From Agromyces larvae (GTDB lineage: Bacteria; Actinomycetota; Actinomycetes; Actinomycetales; Microbacteriaceae), in assembly GCF_022811705.1 (NCBI RefSeq), contig NZ_CP094528.1, positions 310,001 through 374,000 on the forward strand: a stretch of DNA of 64,000 bases, written 5' to 3'. The notes beneath the pieces are model-generated. The model worked only from the letters and a program-made list of their open reading frames with translations. It did not search any database and was not told where the DNA came from. Shown here one piece after another: positions 27,619-36,781 of the stretch. The translations under genes were made by a program, and so were the position numbers. The stretch's first letter is position 1. Every line of letters starts with the position of its first letter.

Positions 27619-29877
27619 GTGGCGGATGCAACGACCTTCGGCGGTGTCCGGCAGAGAGGCCGGATCATCGGCATCCTGGTGGCGACGCTCGCGCTCGTCG
27701 CGGGTCTCATCGCCATCCCGCAGCAGTCGTCGATCGCGGCCAACGGATCCGATTTCGACCCGGGGTTCATCATCGCCGACGATCTCTTCTACGACGGAGC
27801 CGCGATGTCCGCCGGTCAGGTCCAGTCCTTCCTGAACGCTCGCGTTCCGCAGTGCCGTGCCGGCTACGTGTGCCTGAAGGCCTACTCGCAAGACACCGCG
27901 TCCCGCGCCGGCGAAGCCGGCCGCTGCGGTGGATACGCCGGGGCTCCCGGGGAGTCGGCCGCGACGATCATCGCGAAGGTCGGAGCGGCGTGCGGCGTGA
28001 GCCAGAAGGTACTGCTCGTGCTGCTCGAGAAGGAGCAGAGTCTCGTGACCGACGACTGGCCGACATCGCGCCAGTACCGATCCGCAACAGGGTACGGATG
28101 TCCCGACACCGCGGATTGCGACGCGGCATACTACGGCTTCTTCAATCAGGTCTGGATGGCTGCGCTCCAGTTCAAGCGCTATCAGGCGAATCCGGGTGGG
28201 TGGCGTCACATCGCCGGTCGCACGGTCAACGTGCTCTTCCATCCCAACGCGGCGTGCGGCAGCGGCCCCGTCTACATCATGAACGCCGCCACCGCCGGTC
28301 TGTACAACTACACGCCCTACCAGCCGAACGCCGCGGCGCTCGCAAACCTCTACGGCACGGGCGACGGGTGCAGCTCGTACGGCAACCGGAACTTCTGGCG
28401 GATCTACACGGACTGGTTCGGGCCGACGAAGATCGGACCGCAGTACTTCATCGAGAAGACCTACCGGGACTACGGCGCTGAGGCGGGCGTGCTGGGGCCC
28501 GCGGTCACGGACATCCGGAGCTTCACGGCGAATGGCGGGGGCGCCGTGCGCGGATACCAGAACGGCGCGATCGCCTGGTCCGCCCCCCGGGGTGCGTTCG
28601 CGATCATGGTGGCGATCAGGGCGACCTACGGCGCGTGGGGCGGGGTCGAGGGCTGGATTGGCTGGCCAGCCTCGGGGGCGAACTCGATCTCGGCGCACGG
28701 GGGCGGCACGGTGCAGGCCTTCCAGTTCGCCGCGATCGCCTCCTCGCAGACGGGAACGTGGCCGATTCCGAACGCCAACCGCACGGCGCTTGCCGCGGTC
28801 GGCGGGATCGACGGCGAGTTCGGATGGCCCATGGGCGAGAACGTCTGCGACGCCCAGTCCCGCTGCATCCAGGCGTTCCAGGGCGGATCGGTCTACGGAC
28901 GGACCGGCGCCGCGTTCGGGCTCCCGGCGAGCATTCGCGCCGTCTTCGAGACGAACGGCGGGCGGACCGGAGCATTCGGCGAGCCGACGAGCAATCCGAA
29001 CCGGATCGAGGCGAACGGCGGCGGCCGCGCGCAGGGGTTCGAGAAGGGCGCGATCGTCGAGTCGCCGGCCGGCACCTTCGCCGTGACCGGAGGCATCCGG
29101 ACGGCGTTCAACGCGGCCGGCGGAATCGGCGGCGTCCCCGGATGGCCGGTCGCCGCAGCGGCCTGCGACGCAGGCGGCGCGTGCTCGCAGCGCTTCCAGC
29201 ACGGCAGCGCATTCTCCTCGTCCGACGGCGCCGCATGGTTCATCGACGAACGACTCGCTGGCGAGTACGCCGCTCTGCGTGCGACACTCGGCAAACCGAC
29301 GTCGGGCACGAACGCGATCGCCGCGAACGGAGGCGGGATCGTCCAGGGCTACGAGGGTGGGGCGATCGCGTGGTCGTCTACCGGTGGAGCCCACGCCATC
29401 ACGGGAGTGCTGAGGACGCAGTACAACGCGCTCGGCGGAATCGCGGGGCAACCCGGCTGGCCGACCGGTTCCGCGACCTGCGCCGCGGGCGTGTGCACCC
29501 AGCGGTTCGCAGGTGGACTCATGGTCTCGAGCGCCCAACGCGGCTCGCTCGTCATCTCGCAGGCGACGGACCGGTATCTCGCGGCCGGCGGACCGACGGG
29601 CTCGCTCGGATGGCCGACCACCGGCGGGATCCGCTTCGAGGCCTCGGGCGGGGGCTTCGTCCAGGCCTTCGAGCAGGGCGCCATCGCGGCGAGCGCCTCC
29701 GGCGCCTACGTGGTCTCCGGTGGAGTGCGCGCGTTCTACAACGAGCGCGGCGGGATCACTGGTCCGCTCGGATGGCCAGCGAGCGAGATGACGTGCGATT
29801 CCGCGGGGACGTGCAGCCAGCAGTTCCAGAACGGCCGCATCGTGTGGTCTCCCATCGGGGGCGGGCGCGTCGAGTGA
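27619..29877 (+). CDS. Secreted LGFP-repeat protein with unknown N-terminal domain
   Basis: A 752-aa exported protein. A signal-type hydrophobic segment GIILGVATLALVAGLIAIP-like lies at about residues 14-35. Residues 45-270 form a Cys-containing domain with GFIIADDLFYDG, VLLVLLEKEQSLVTDDWPT and a final RNFWRIYTDWFGP. About eight LGFP repeats follow (patterns such as GGIDGEFGWPMGE and GGGTVQAFQFAAIA), to the C-terminus. LGFP repeats are linked to cell-wall attachment in actinobacteria. GTG 27619 was chosen for its strong Shine-Dalgarno over upstream ATGs. The N-terminal domain may be an enzyme of the lysozyme-like kind (speculative). Confidence 0.85.
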   Translation: MADATTFGGVRQRGRIIGILVATLALVAGLIAIPQQSSIAANGSDFDPGFIIADDLFYDGAAMSAGQVQSFLNARVPQCRAGYVCLKAYSQDTASRAGEAGRCGGYAGAPGESAATIIAKVGAACGVSQKVLLVLLEKEQSLVTDDWPTSRQYRSATGYGCPDTADCDAAYYGFFNQVWMAALQFKRYQANPGGWRHIAGRTVNVLFHPNAACGSGPVYIMNAATAGLYNYTPYQPNAAALANLYGTGDGCSSYGNRNFWRIYTDWFGPTKIGPQYFIEKTYRDYGAEAGVLGPAVTDIRSFTANGGGAVRGYQNGAIAWSAPRGAFAIMVAIRATYGAWGGVEGWIGWPASGANSISAHGGGTVQAFQFAAIASSQTGTWPIPNANRTALAAVGGIDGEFGWPMGENVCDAQSRCIQAFQGGSVYGRTGAAFGLPASIRAVFETNGGRTGAFGEPTSNPNRIEANGGGRAQGFEKGAIVESPAGTFAVTGGIRTAFNAAGGIGGVPGWPVAAAACDAGGACSQRFQHGSAFSSSDGAAWFIDERLAGEYAALRATLGKPTSGTNAIAANGGGIVQGYEGGAIAWSSTGGAHAITGVLRTQYNALGGIAGQPGWPTGSATCAAGVCTQRFAGGLMVSSAQRGSLVISQATDRYLAAGGPTGSLGWPTTGGIRFEASGGGFVQAFEQGAIAASASGAYVVSGGVRAFYNERGGITGPLGWPASEMTCDSAGTCSQQFQNGRIVWSPIGGGRVE

Positions 29878-29889
29878 GCTCGGGGCGCG

Positions 29890-30675
29890 TCAGCGCTCGT
29901 GCCCGGGTCTCACCAGGCGGTGGTAGCGGAGGAATTGCAGGGCGCGCCACGCGGACAGTTTCACCCGGGTCAACACCGGCGATGCGCCGATCGACCGGGC
30001 GAGCTCGAGACGACCACGGCTCACGGCGTCGATGTGCCGCCCGCGAGGAGTGGCGCCCCGGCTCGTCTGACCGGAGTGCACGCGATACCGGATGAGGGGT
30101 CGGGGAAGGTTCGCGATCGGGCCGGAGCGCGCGATGCGCAAGATGAAGTCGTAGTCTTCCATCTGGCGGAGTCGCTCGTCGTACCCGCCGACCGCATCGA
30201 ACGCTGACCGGCGGAAGAGCAGCGACGAATGCGCCACGGTGTTCGACAGCAGCAGAGTGGGGCGGATGTCGTCGCCCGTAGGAAGGGCGACCTCGCCGGT
30301 CACTCGCGAATGCTCGTCGATCCTGATGACGGCCGACCCGACCGCCGGCGAGTCGGGATGGCGGTCGAGATGGTCGGCCTGGAGCGCGAGCCGATCGGGA
30401 TCGACGAGGTCGTCGCTATCGAGTCGTGCCACGTACGAAGTGCGGGACGCCCGGACGCCCGTGTTCATCGCGACGGTCTGACCGACGTTCTCGGGGAGCG
30501 GGACGATCTCGACCCGGGGGTCGTCGGCCCACGGACGGGACTCGTCGACGGGGATCCCGTCGAGGACGACGACGAGCACGACCTCGACGCCTCGGCTGGC
30601 GAGCACCGACTCGATCGCATCGTCGAGCCACCGGTCGATCCGATTCGTCGGGATGATCACGCTCACTTCGGTCAC
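29890..30675 (-). CDS. GT2 glycosyltransferase
   Basis: A 261-aa GT-A enzyme beginning EVSVIIPTNRIDRWLDDAIESVL. It has VLVVVLDGIPVDES, NVGQTVAMNTGVRASRTSYVARLDSDDLVDPDRL near 75 (DxDD), SSLLFRRSAFDAVGGYDERLRQMEDYDFILRI near 155, and a basic C-terminus. GTG 30675 is taken because the longer open frame upstream runs antisense through the next gene. It ends 13 bases from the convergent LGFP gene. Confidence 0.88.
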   Translation of the reverse strand: MTEVSVIIPTNRIDRWLDDAIESVLASRGVEVVLVVVLDGIPVDESRPWADDPRVEIVPLPENVGQTVAMNTGVRASRTSYVARLDSDDLVDPDRLALQADHLDRHPDSPAVGSAVIRIDEHSRVTGEVALPTGDDIRPTLLLSNTVAHSSLLFRRSAFDAVGGYDERLRQMEDYDFILRIARSGPIANLPRPLIRYRVHSGQTSRGATPRGRHIDAVSRGRLELARSIGASPVLTRVKLSAWRALQFLRYHRLVRPGHER

Positions 30676-30810
30676 GTGCTGTGCTTCCCATCCATCTCGA
30701 ACACCGTCCGGAGCCCCGCCGGACGAGTGACCAGCGTAGCCGAGGCCCGTGCCCCTCGACGTAGGATGCACTGTGCCGCAGCCACCCGGTTGCGGGGAGA
30801 GGCGGTCCGG

Positions 30811-31956
30811 TTGCCCGAGCATGTGCTGTTCGTCGTGTCGAACTACCCACCGCACCTCGGAGGAGTGGAGTTCCACGTCCAGCGCCTCGCCGTCGAGCTC
30901 GTCGCGTCGGGTCACCGGGTGACTGTGCTCACGACGACGACGGGAGCCGACGTCGGCGTGAGCGAGGAGCGTGGGGTCGCCGTCATCCGGATACCCGGGC
31001 GGGTCCCCGTCCAGGACATCCTGAGCTTCCCGGCGCCGGGCACGGCGCGACGCATCCGGTCGCTCTGTCGTCAACGCGACGTCACGGTCGTCTCGACCCA
31101 TACCCGGTTCTTCCCCATGTCGTTCGTCGGCGCCCGCGCGGCTGCTCGGGCGGGCATTGCCCACGTGCACACCGAGCACGGCTCCGATCACGTGCGGGGC
31201 GTCGGACCAATCGTCGGGCTCACGAGCCGCCTCGTCGATCGAACGATCGGTCGCCGTGTTCTTCGCTCGGCGGATGCGGTCCTCGCGGTCTCGGATCGGG
31301 TGCAGACCTTCGTCCGGAGGCTGTCGGGCCGCGAGGCGATCGTCTTCCCGAACGCCATCGACATCGGTCCATGGCTCGCTGCTCGTCCGAGTCGGCCGCG
31401 CGAGCGTCGACGTCTCGTGTTCCTCGGCCGCCTCGTGCCGGGCAAAGGGTGGGACGATTTCATCACGACCGCGGCACTGCTGCGTGACCGAGGCTTCGAG
31501 TTCGATGCCGAGATCATCGGCGACGGCTCGGATCGACCGTCGGTCGAAGTCGCCGTGAAGCGCGAGCGGCTCGACGGCGTGGTCGCCGTACGCGGCCGCG
31601 TGGTTGGCGCCGACCTTGCGCGGGCGCTCGCCGGGAGCACGCTCGTCAACGCCACGCGGCTCGCGGAGGGTTTCCAGACCTCCCTGATCGAGTCGGTCGC
31701 GGCCGGCGGGGATGTCGTGACCTACCCGATCGCCGGCGCATCCACGCTCGCCGAGGCTGGCGCCCCGGTATGCATCGTGGCGGAGTCGACGCCGGCGGCC
31801 CTGGCGACCGCGATCGCCGAAGGGCGCCCCGGGCGCGTGTTCGACGCGTCGAGGCTCGCAGCGTGGGACTGGCAGACCCGGGCTCGCGACTACGCTACTC
31901 TCCTCGCGTCCGTCCGCGCCGAACGCGCCCGGGTCCATGCGAAATCTCGCCGGTAG
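30811..31956 (+). CDS. GT4 glycosyltransferase
   Basis: A 381-aa GT-B enzyme. It begins LFVVSNYPPHLGGVEFHVQRLAVEL (the GT4 acceptor glycine loop), then HTEHGSDHVRG, VFPNAIDIGPW, the donor domain FLGRLVPGKGWDDFI near 200, and EGFQTSLIESVAAGGDVVTYPIAG near 295, where the usual E-x7-E is ETSLIESVAAG-like. The TTG start at 30811 follows GGGAGAGG by eight bases. A TAGGAT -10 is at 30762-30767. Donor unknown. Confidence 0.88.
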   Translation: MPEHVLFVVSNYPPHLGGVEFHVQRLAVELVASGHRVTVLTTTTGADVGVSEERGVAVIRIPGRVPVQDILSFPAPGTARRIRSLCRQRDVTVVSTHTRFFPMSFVGARAAARAGIAHVHTEHGSDHVRGVGPIVGLTSRLVDRTIGRRVLRSADAVLAVSDRVQTFVRRLSGREAIVFPNAIDIGPWLAARPSRPRERRRLVFLGRLVPGKGWDDFITTAALLRDRGFEFDAEIIGDGSDRPSVEVAVKRERLDGVVAVRGRVVGADLARALAGSTLVNATRLAEGFQTSLIESVAAGGDVVTYPIAGASTLAEAGAPVCIVAESTPAALATAIAEGRPGRVFDASRLAAWDWQTRARDYATLLASVRAERARVHAKSRR

Positions 31957-32017
31957 TCCTCGAATAGACTGGTCAGCGGTCCGTTGAACGGCGGACCGGT
32001 CAGTAGCGAGGTGTGAC

Positions 32018-32698
32018 ATCAGCGAATCGGAGTACGCGACGACGTGGCTCGTCGTGCCCCTCTTCAACGAAGCGACCGTAGTCCGCTCGGTGGTCGAGGA
32101 AGCACGCCGGACGTTCCCGAACATCGTCTGCATCGACGACGGAAGCTCCGACGACTCCGTTGCAGAGGCCGAAGCCGGCGGCGCCGTGGTCGTGAAGCAC
32201 CCGACCAACCTCGGTCAGGGTGCGGCGATCCGCACTGGACTCGACTACGCGCTGCAAGACCCGAGCGCCGAGTACTTCGTGACGTTCGACTCCGACGGAC
32301 AGCACCAGGTGGATGACGTCGTCGGAATGATCGGACGGTTGAAGACGGGCGACTCCGACATCATCGTCGGTTCGCGCTTCCTCGACGGTCGCACGAAGCC
32401 GGGCTTCCTGAAGTCGATCGTCCTCCGTCTCGCGGTGCTGTTCGAGTCGATGAGCACGGGGGTGCGGCTGACCGACGCGCACAATGGCCTGCGAGCGATG
32501 AACCGCCACGCCGCGACGGTCATCAAGATCGATCAGAACCGCATGGCTCACGCCTCCGAGATCGTCGCCGAGATCGGCCGCAACAAGCTCGAGTACGCCG
32601 AGTTCCCGGTGCACGTCGTGTACACCGAGTACTCGCGGTCCAAGGGGCAATCGATCTGGAACTCGGTCAACATCCTCAACGATCTGTTCCTGAAATAG
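32018..32698 (+). CDS. Polyprenyl-phosphate glycosyltransferase-like GT2, apparent ATC start
   Basis: A GT2 enzyme of the DPM1/ArnC-like group, about 226 aa, with WLVVPLFNEATVVRSVV, NIVCIDDGSSDDSVAEA, HPTNLGQGAAIRTGL and VTFDSDGQHQVDD (DSD catalytic motif), then GSRFLDGRTKPG. The only canonical start, GTG 32054, would remove the first conserved beta-strand. An in-frame TGA at 31985 bounds the frame, and no ATG, GTG or TTG lies before 32054. An ATC at 32018 with AGCGAGG six bases upstream is the best-placed initiation site. The DUF2304 gene follows after 16 bases, the usual partner. Confidence 0.78.
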   Translation: MSESEYATTWLVVPLFNEATVVRSVVEEARRTFPNIVCIDDGSSDDSVAEAEAGGAVVVKHPTNLGQGAAIRTGLDYALQDPSAEYFVTFDSDGQHQVDDVVGMIGRLKTGDSDIIVGSRFLDGRTKPGFLKSIVLRLAVLFESMSTGVRLTDAHNGLRAMNRHAATVIKIDQNRMAHASEIVAEIGRNKLEYAEFPVHVVYTEYSRSKGQSIWNSVNILNDLFLK

Positions 32699-32714
32699 GA
32701 AAGAGGAGTCACCC

Positions 32715-33092
32715 ATGGGAGACCAGTTCTTCATCAAGCTCCTGCTGATCGGCGTCCTCGCCGCGTTCGCGGCGATCGTGCTCATCCCAGGACGCGGCAC
32801 GCGCAAGCTCGCCATCAAGCGCATCGCATTGCTCATGCTGTTCCTGGCCGCCGTGGTCGCCGTGCTCTTTCCCCAGCTCATCAACGGCCTCGCGAATCTG
32901 GTCGGCGTCGGCCGCGGAACGGATCTGCTGCTCTACGGGCTCATCATCGTCTTCGTCGGGCACACGATCTCCACCTCGCTGCGGTTCCGGCAGCAGGAGC
33001 GGGAGATCACTCAGCTCGCCCGATCCGTCGCGCTCGCGAACGCGTCGAGGCCGTGGGAAGAGACCCCGGCCGAGGAGCACTCCGACAGCTGA
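32715..33092 (+). CDS. DUF2304 membrane protein
   Basis: A 125-aa protein with three transmembrane helices (about residues 6-24, 36-53 and 72-88) and a cytoplasmic helical tail containing RFRQQEREITQLARSVAL. DUF2304 proteins commonly follow polyprenyl-phosphate glycosyltransferases, as here, and are thought to support sugar flipping or anchor the enzyme (inference from context). A GGAAAGAGGAG Shine-Dalgarno precedes the ATG. It is the last gene before the dead IS region. Confidence 0.85.
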   Translation: MGDQFFIKLLLIGVLAAFAAIVLIPGRGTRKLAIKRIALLMLFLAAVVAVLFPQLINGLANLVGVGRGTDLLLYGLIIVFVGHTISTSLRFRQQEREITQLARSVALANASRPWEETPAEEHSDS

Positions 33093-33280
33093 CGGCCCCT
33101 CATGCCGGCAGGGCGGCGTGTTTCTGTGCCGCAACGTTTAGCATCTCAGGGCTCACGCGAAGCCCCGCGAGGTGTCATCTCCCAGAACTTCGGTGACAGT
33201 TCTGGATCAGGACATCGGTGACGATTCCGGGGTTTCTCGGTGGTGACACTTCTGTCGCTCTGATGCGTGTATGAGCCGAA
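33093..33280. other. Left remnant of the IS481-type element
   Basis: No gene. The stretch contains repeated GGTGAC(A/G) words at 33191, 33220 and 33242, the kind of subterminal repeat often seen in IS481-like ends, just before the start of the interrupted transposase. The exact left end and a matching right end could not be identified. Confidence 0.4.
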
Positions 33281-33375
33281 ATGAGCCTGTCGATCCCCGT
33301 GTCCCGTCTGACGATCTCGCAGTGGCCTGATGACGCGCCGCGCGGCGCGGTGACGACGTTCTGCGCCGAGCACGG

Positions 33376-33380
33376 CATCT
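33376..33380. repeat. 5-bp target duplication CATCT, left copy
   Basis: CATCT at 33376-33380 is repeated at 34492-34496 on the other side of the inserted element. Removing the element and one copy restores the IS481 reading frame (HGI-SRK). Confidence 0.85.
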
Positions 33381-34404
33381 TGTCGACGACGTTTGAAAAG
33401 TAGGCCATGGCGGCGCCTTGTATTCCAGCGGTCGTCGCAACGAGCGTGATTCTCGGAGGCTAGCAAAGCGTTGAAGAGCTCGTGCGGTGTCCGGTCGCCG
33501 AGAGTGATTCGGGGGCGGCGGTTGAGCTCGAGTTCGACGCGAGCGAGGTCCCGTGGGGAGTGCACCGACAGGTCGGTGGACTTCGGGAAGTACTGGCGTT
33601 GCAGGCCGTTGGCGTTCTCGTTGCTGCCGCGCTGCCACGGGCTCGCGGCGTCGCAGAAGTAGATCCGAGTTCCGGTGTCTGCAGTCACGTCGAGGTGCTT
33701 GGCCATCTCGGTGCCTTGGTCCCACACCGACAGCATCGGCTGCGCGAACCGCCTCCCGGCGCGGATCTGACGGGTATGACCGCGCCGGTGATCACGCCCG
33801 GTCCGTAGTGGTGACGGCGCCGGTTTACGGACGATGCCGGTTGCGGGCCGATAGATCGCCTGGTAGATCGTCTCCGTCGCGACCCGCCGTGCCGGCTCTT
33901 GCGGATGGGCGCGCTGTAGCGCCCGTGAGATCTGCTGCGGACTCCACCGTTCCTTCAGCCGCGCGACCACGAACGAGCGCAGCACCGGGTCGGAGGTCAG
34001 CTTCAGCGGTCGCGTCCGCCGACGCCGGCTTGCGGCGGTCGCGTGCGCGTGAAATGGCCGATACTGTCCGGACGAGTGCAGATTGCGTCGCAACTCCCGG
34101 CTGATCGTCGACGGCTCTCCGGGCGTGTCAGATTGACTGTGTAAGGGTCGGGTCAGTCTGAAAGGAACCGAGGCGAGATGACACGAACGGAGAGCGGCTC
34201 AAGCGGTGGCACGACCTTGACGGTGCCATCCTTGCGCCGAACGGTAGTGCCGTTCTTCCAGATGTTTGCCGCGGACCGGCCGACACCCACCTCCCGCGCG
34301 GCCGCGGACATCGACCAGCCCTCGGCAAGCAGTTCCATGAACCGCTTCCGAGCCAACGACTTGGGCCTACGACCTGGCCCCTTCGGAACACGACGAGACG
34401 ACAT
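33381..34404 (-). pseudogene. Broken IS30-family transposase
   Basis: The N-terminal piece (34404 down to 34153) begins MSSRRVPKGPGRRPKSLARK, has a helix-turn-helix (AAAREVGVGRSAANIWK) and stops after PRFLSD. A second piece in another frame resumes with EPSTISRELRRN (about 34112) and reaches QPMLS, where it is joined directly to VWDQGTEMAKH. About 75-80 residues usual in the family are missing there, including the HWEGD segment that holds the first catalytic Asp. The later Asp and Glu (YFCDAASPWQRGSNENANG) remain. The frame then runs through the terminal repeat without a stop. Confidence 0.82.
34110..34152. other. Foreign-looking junction inside the IS30 remnant
   Basis: The bases between the two transposase pieces (core GTGTCAGATTGACTGTGTAAG) replace about 25 codons expected between FLSD and STISREL. 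They resemble the terminal sequence of another IS type, which may mean a small IS scar or recombination joint. This is an impression from word similarity only. Confidence 0.3.
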
Positions 34405-35532
34405 GCGAGAACCCCTTTCGGATGATCCTCGTTGCGACCGTCGCTGGAAACCGCCCCGTCGCATCGGCCCAGAATTCAAACGTCGTCGACACATCTCCCG
34501 GAAGAGGTTCTACCTGCTACGCGCGGTCGCGGACGGTCCCGCGGCGGTGCTGGAGCCGAGTCTCGTCGGCTTCGAACGTCGCCGACAGGGCTGGGCGAGG
34601 ACATCAAGCATCAAGCGCTCGAGGTGCGTGCGGCGCTGGAACAGTCGAGGTTGGATCATGGGCCGATAAGCATGCACGAGAAGATGACCGCGATGGGCTG
34701 CCCGCCCCGTCGACCGCGACGCTGTCACGCGTGTTCCGTGACGCCGGAGTTGCTCGGGCGGCGCCGAACAAGCGGCCGCGGGCGTCGTTTCTCAGGTTCG
34801 TGTATCCGGCGCCGAACGCGTGCTGGCAGCTGGATGCGACCGAGTACGTGTTGACCGGCGGACGCACGTGCGTCATCTTCCAGCTCATCGACGACCACTC
34901 CCGCCTCGCCGTCGCATCCCGTGTCGCCGCCGGGGAGACCTCCGACGCCGCCGTCCGCATCGTCTCGAAAGGCATCGCCGCGCGCGGTGTCGCGCAATGA
35001 CTGCTCACCGCCAACGGCGTCGCGTTGAACCCGTCCCGGCGAGGGGTCGTCGGCAAGCTCGTCGACCCCGTCACCAGGCTCGGCGTCGAGCCGATCACGG
35101 GGAAGCCTTCCGAGCCGACCATGCACGGCAAGAACGAACCCTGTTCCGACACCTCGACAAGCAACCGATGGCTTCGACGCTCGGTGAGCCGCAGGCGCAG
35201 GTCGACCAGTTCGACCTGGTCTACAACACCGAATGCCCGCACCAGGGGCCGCCCGGCCAGGTCACCCCACAGCAGGCCTGGGACGCGACGCCCGTGGCCG
35301 ATCCGCCGAGGCCGCTCCACTCGCCGCCCCGTCTCCTTCACCCGTCGCCGCCGCCGGCGCACTGCTGCCGGAGAACACCCGACGCGTGACCGTCAACGGA
35401 GGGATCAAGATCAAAGGCGTTACATTCCAGATCGGCAGCCACCTCACCGGCACCCTCATCACCATCATCCGCGACGAGGCACGATCGCGTCCTGATTACA
35501 CCAAGCCCCGCGAGGACAGACCAAGACTCTGA

Positions 35533-35689
35533 TCGAGACGACCAGCGATCGCCGAGTGAAGCGGTGTGATGCATCAGACGCCGACCAACCATTCTTCGGC
35601 AGCTCATCCGCAACGAGCGGCTCTCTCAGGCGGGCTGGAGCAACTCGCCGAGGATGACTCGATTCAGGCGACTCGAGCCCGGACCCCGA
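35533..35689. other. Spacer after the IS481 remnant
   Basis: 157 bases between the last recognisable IS481 codons and the end of gmd. Short open frames here show no family character. No terminator hairpin is obvious, and the right end of the IS481 element was not found, so this may be decayed element sequence. Confidence 0.4.
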
Positions 35690-36721
35690 TCACGCGGTCC
35701 AGGCGACCTCATCGACCCAAGTCGTCCCGCCGAACTCGAGTGCCTTCACATCGTTGTCGACCATGATCTGCGCGAGCTCGGGGGTCTTGACGCGCGGAGT
35801 CCACCCGAGGAGGTCGTAGGCCCGGGAAGCGTCGCCGATGAGTGCGTCCACCTCCGTCGGGCGAAGGTAGCGTTCGTCGAACTTGACGTACTTCTGCCAA
35901 TCGAGGCCGACCCGCTGGAACGAAAAGTCGAGGAAGTCGCGAACGGTGTAGGCGGTGTTCGTGGCGACGACGTAGTCTTGAGGCTCGTCGTGCTGGAGCA
36001 TCCGCCACATCGCCTCGACGTACTCGGGCGCGTAACCCCAGTCGCGGATCGCATCGAGGTTGCCCATGTAGAGCTCTGACTGCACGCCTGCGGCGATCCT
36101 GGCAGCGGCGCGCGTGATCTTGCGCGTCACGAATGTCTCGCCGCGGCGCGGCGACTCGTGGTTGAAGAGGATGCCATTGACCGCGAACATGTCGAACGCC
36201 TCGCGGTAGTTGCGGGTTATCCAGTACGAGTACACCTTCGCCGCGCCATAGGGCGACCGGGGATAGAACGGGGTGTCCTCGTTCTGGGGAGGAGGCGTCG
36301 CGCCGAACATCTCGGAGCTGCTCGCCTGGTAGTAGCGGACATCGATCTCAGCGAGCCGGACGGCCTCAAGCAGACGCACTGAACCGAGTCCGGTCGTGTC
36401 GCCGGTGAACTCCGGTTCGTCGAAGCTCACGCGCACGTGGGACTGGGCAGCGAGATTGTACACTTCGTCGGGCTGGATGGTGCTGAGCAGCGTCACGAGA
36501 CGCGAGCCGTCGGTCAGGTCGCCGTAATGGAGGGTCAGCTTCGCGTCGGTGGAGTGCGGATCCGTGAAGAGGTGGTCGATGCGGCTCGTGTTGAAGGTCG
36601 AGGCACGACGAATGAGGCCGTGGACTTCGTAGCCTTTCGAGATCAGGAGTTCGGCAAGGTAGCTGCCATCTTGTCCGGTGATACCGGTGATGAATGCGCG
36701 CTTCGGCTTCTGGTCGGACAT
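35690..36721 (-). CDS. gmd: GDP-mannose 4,6-dehydratase
   Basis: A 343-aa extended SDR making GDP-4-keto-6-deoxy-D-mannose. It shows [17 protein letters not shown] at residues 10-26, [11 protein letters not shown] near 65, [13 protein letters not shown] near 90, SSSEMFG near 134, [12 protein letters not shown] with Tyr/Lys near 157/161, [16 protein letters not shown] near 186 and [14 protein letters not shown] near 221. It is the last gene of a six-gene minus-strand cassette and supplies the branch-point substrate for the next two enzymes. It abuts the IS graveyard. Confidence 0.95.
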   Translation of the reverse strand: MSDQKPKRAFITGITGQDGSYLAELLISKGYEVHGLIRRASTFNTSRIDHLFTDPHSTDAKLTLHYGDLTDGSRLVTLLSTIQPDEVYNLAAQSHVRVSFDEPEFTGDTTGLGSVRLLEAVRLAEIDVRYYQASSSEMFGATPPPQNEDTPFYPRSPYGAAKVYSYWITRNYREAFDMFAVNGILFNHESPRRGETFVTRKITRAAARIAAGVQSELYMGNLDAIRDWGYAPEYVEAMWRMLQHDEPQDYVVATNTAYTVRDFLDFSFQRVGLDWQKYVKFDERYLRPTEVDALIGDASRAYDLLGWTPRVKTPELAQIMVDNDVKALEFGGTTWVDEVAWTA

Positions 36722-36781
36722 GTTCGAGTATTCGCTTTCTGCTCCGTGACGGATGTTGTGGCGCCTGTCGGAGGCGGCTGG

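Larger units (their letters stand above)
33381..34491 (-). mobile_element. Defective IS30-like element inserted in the IS481 transposase
   Basis: The 1111-bp element is bounded by perfect 17-bp inverted repeats TGTCGACGACGTTTGAA (33381-33397 and 34475-34491) and a 5-bp duplication CATCT. It carries minus-strand IS30-type transposase sequence that is broken in at least two places. IS30 elements usually duplicate 2-3 bp, so the 5-bp duplication is atypical. The frame of the host gene is restored exactly when the element is removed, which makes the boundaries firm. Confidence 0.85.
33281..35532 (+). pseudogene. IS481-family transposase, interrupted by an IS and frameshifted
   Basis: The first exon-like part (33281-33380) reads MSLSIPVSRLTISQWPDD through TTFCAEHGI. 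It is cut by the 1111-bp element at 33381-34491 and resumes at 34497 with SRKRFYLLRAVADGPAAVLEPS. The remainder hops between all three plus frames: LEVRAALEQSRLDHGPISMHEKM, then STATLSRVFRDAGV through WQLDATEYVLTGG and LIDDHSRLAVASRV, a stop at 34998, then NGVALNPSRRG, LDKQPMASTL and QQAWDATPVADPPRP, ending at 35532. The catalytic core is recognisable, but at least four frame disruptions make it dead. Confidence 0.85.

Noticed and set aside
35533..35689. Short frames after the IS481 remnant as a gene
   Set aside because: No start with a ribosome site and no family features; more likely decayed sequence.
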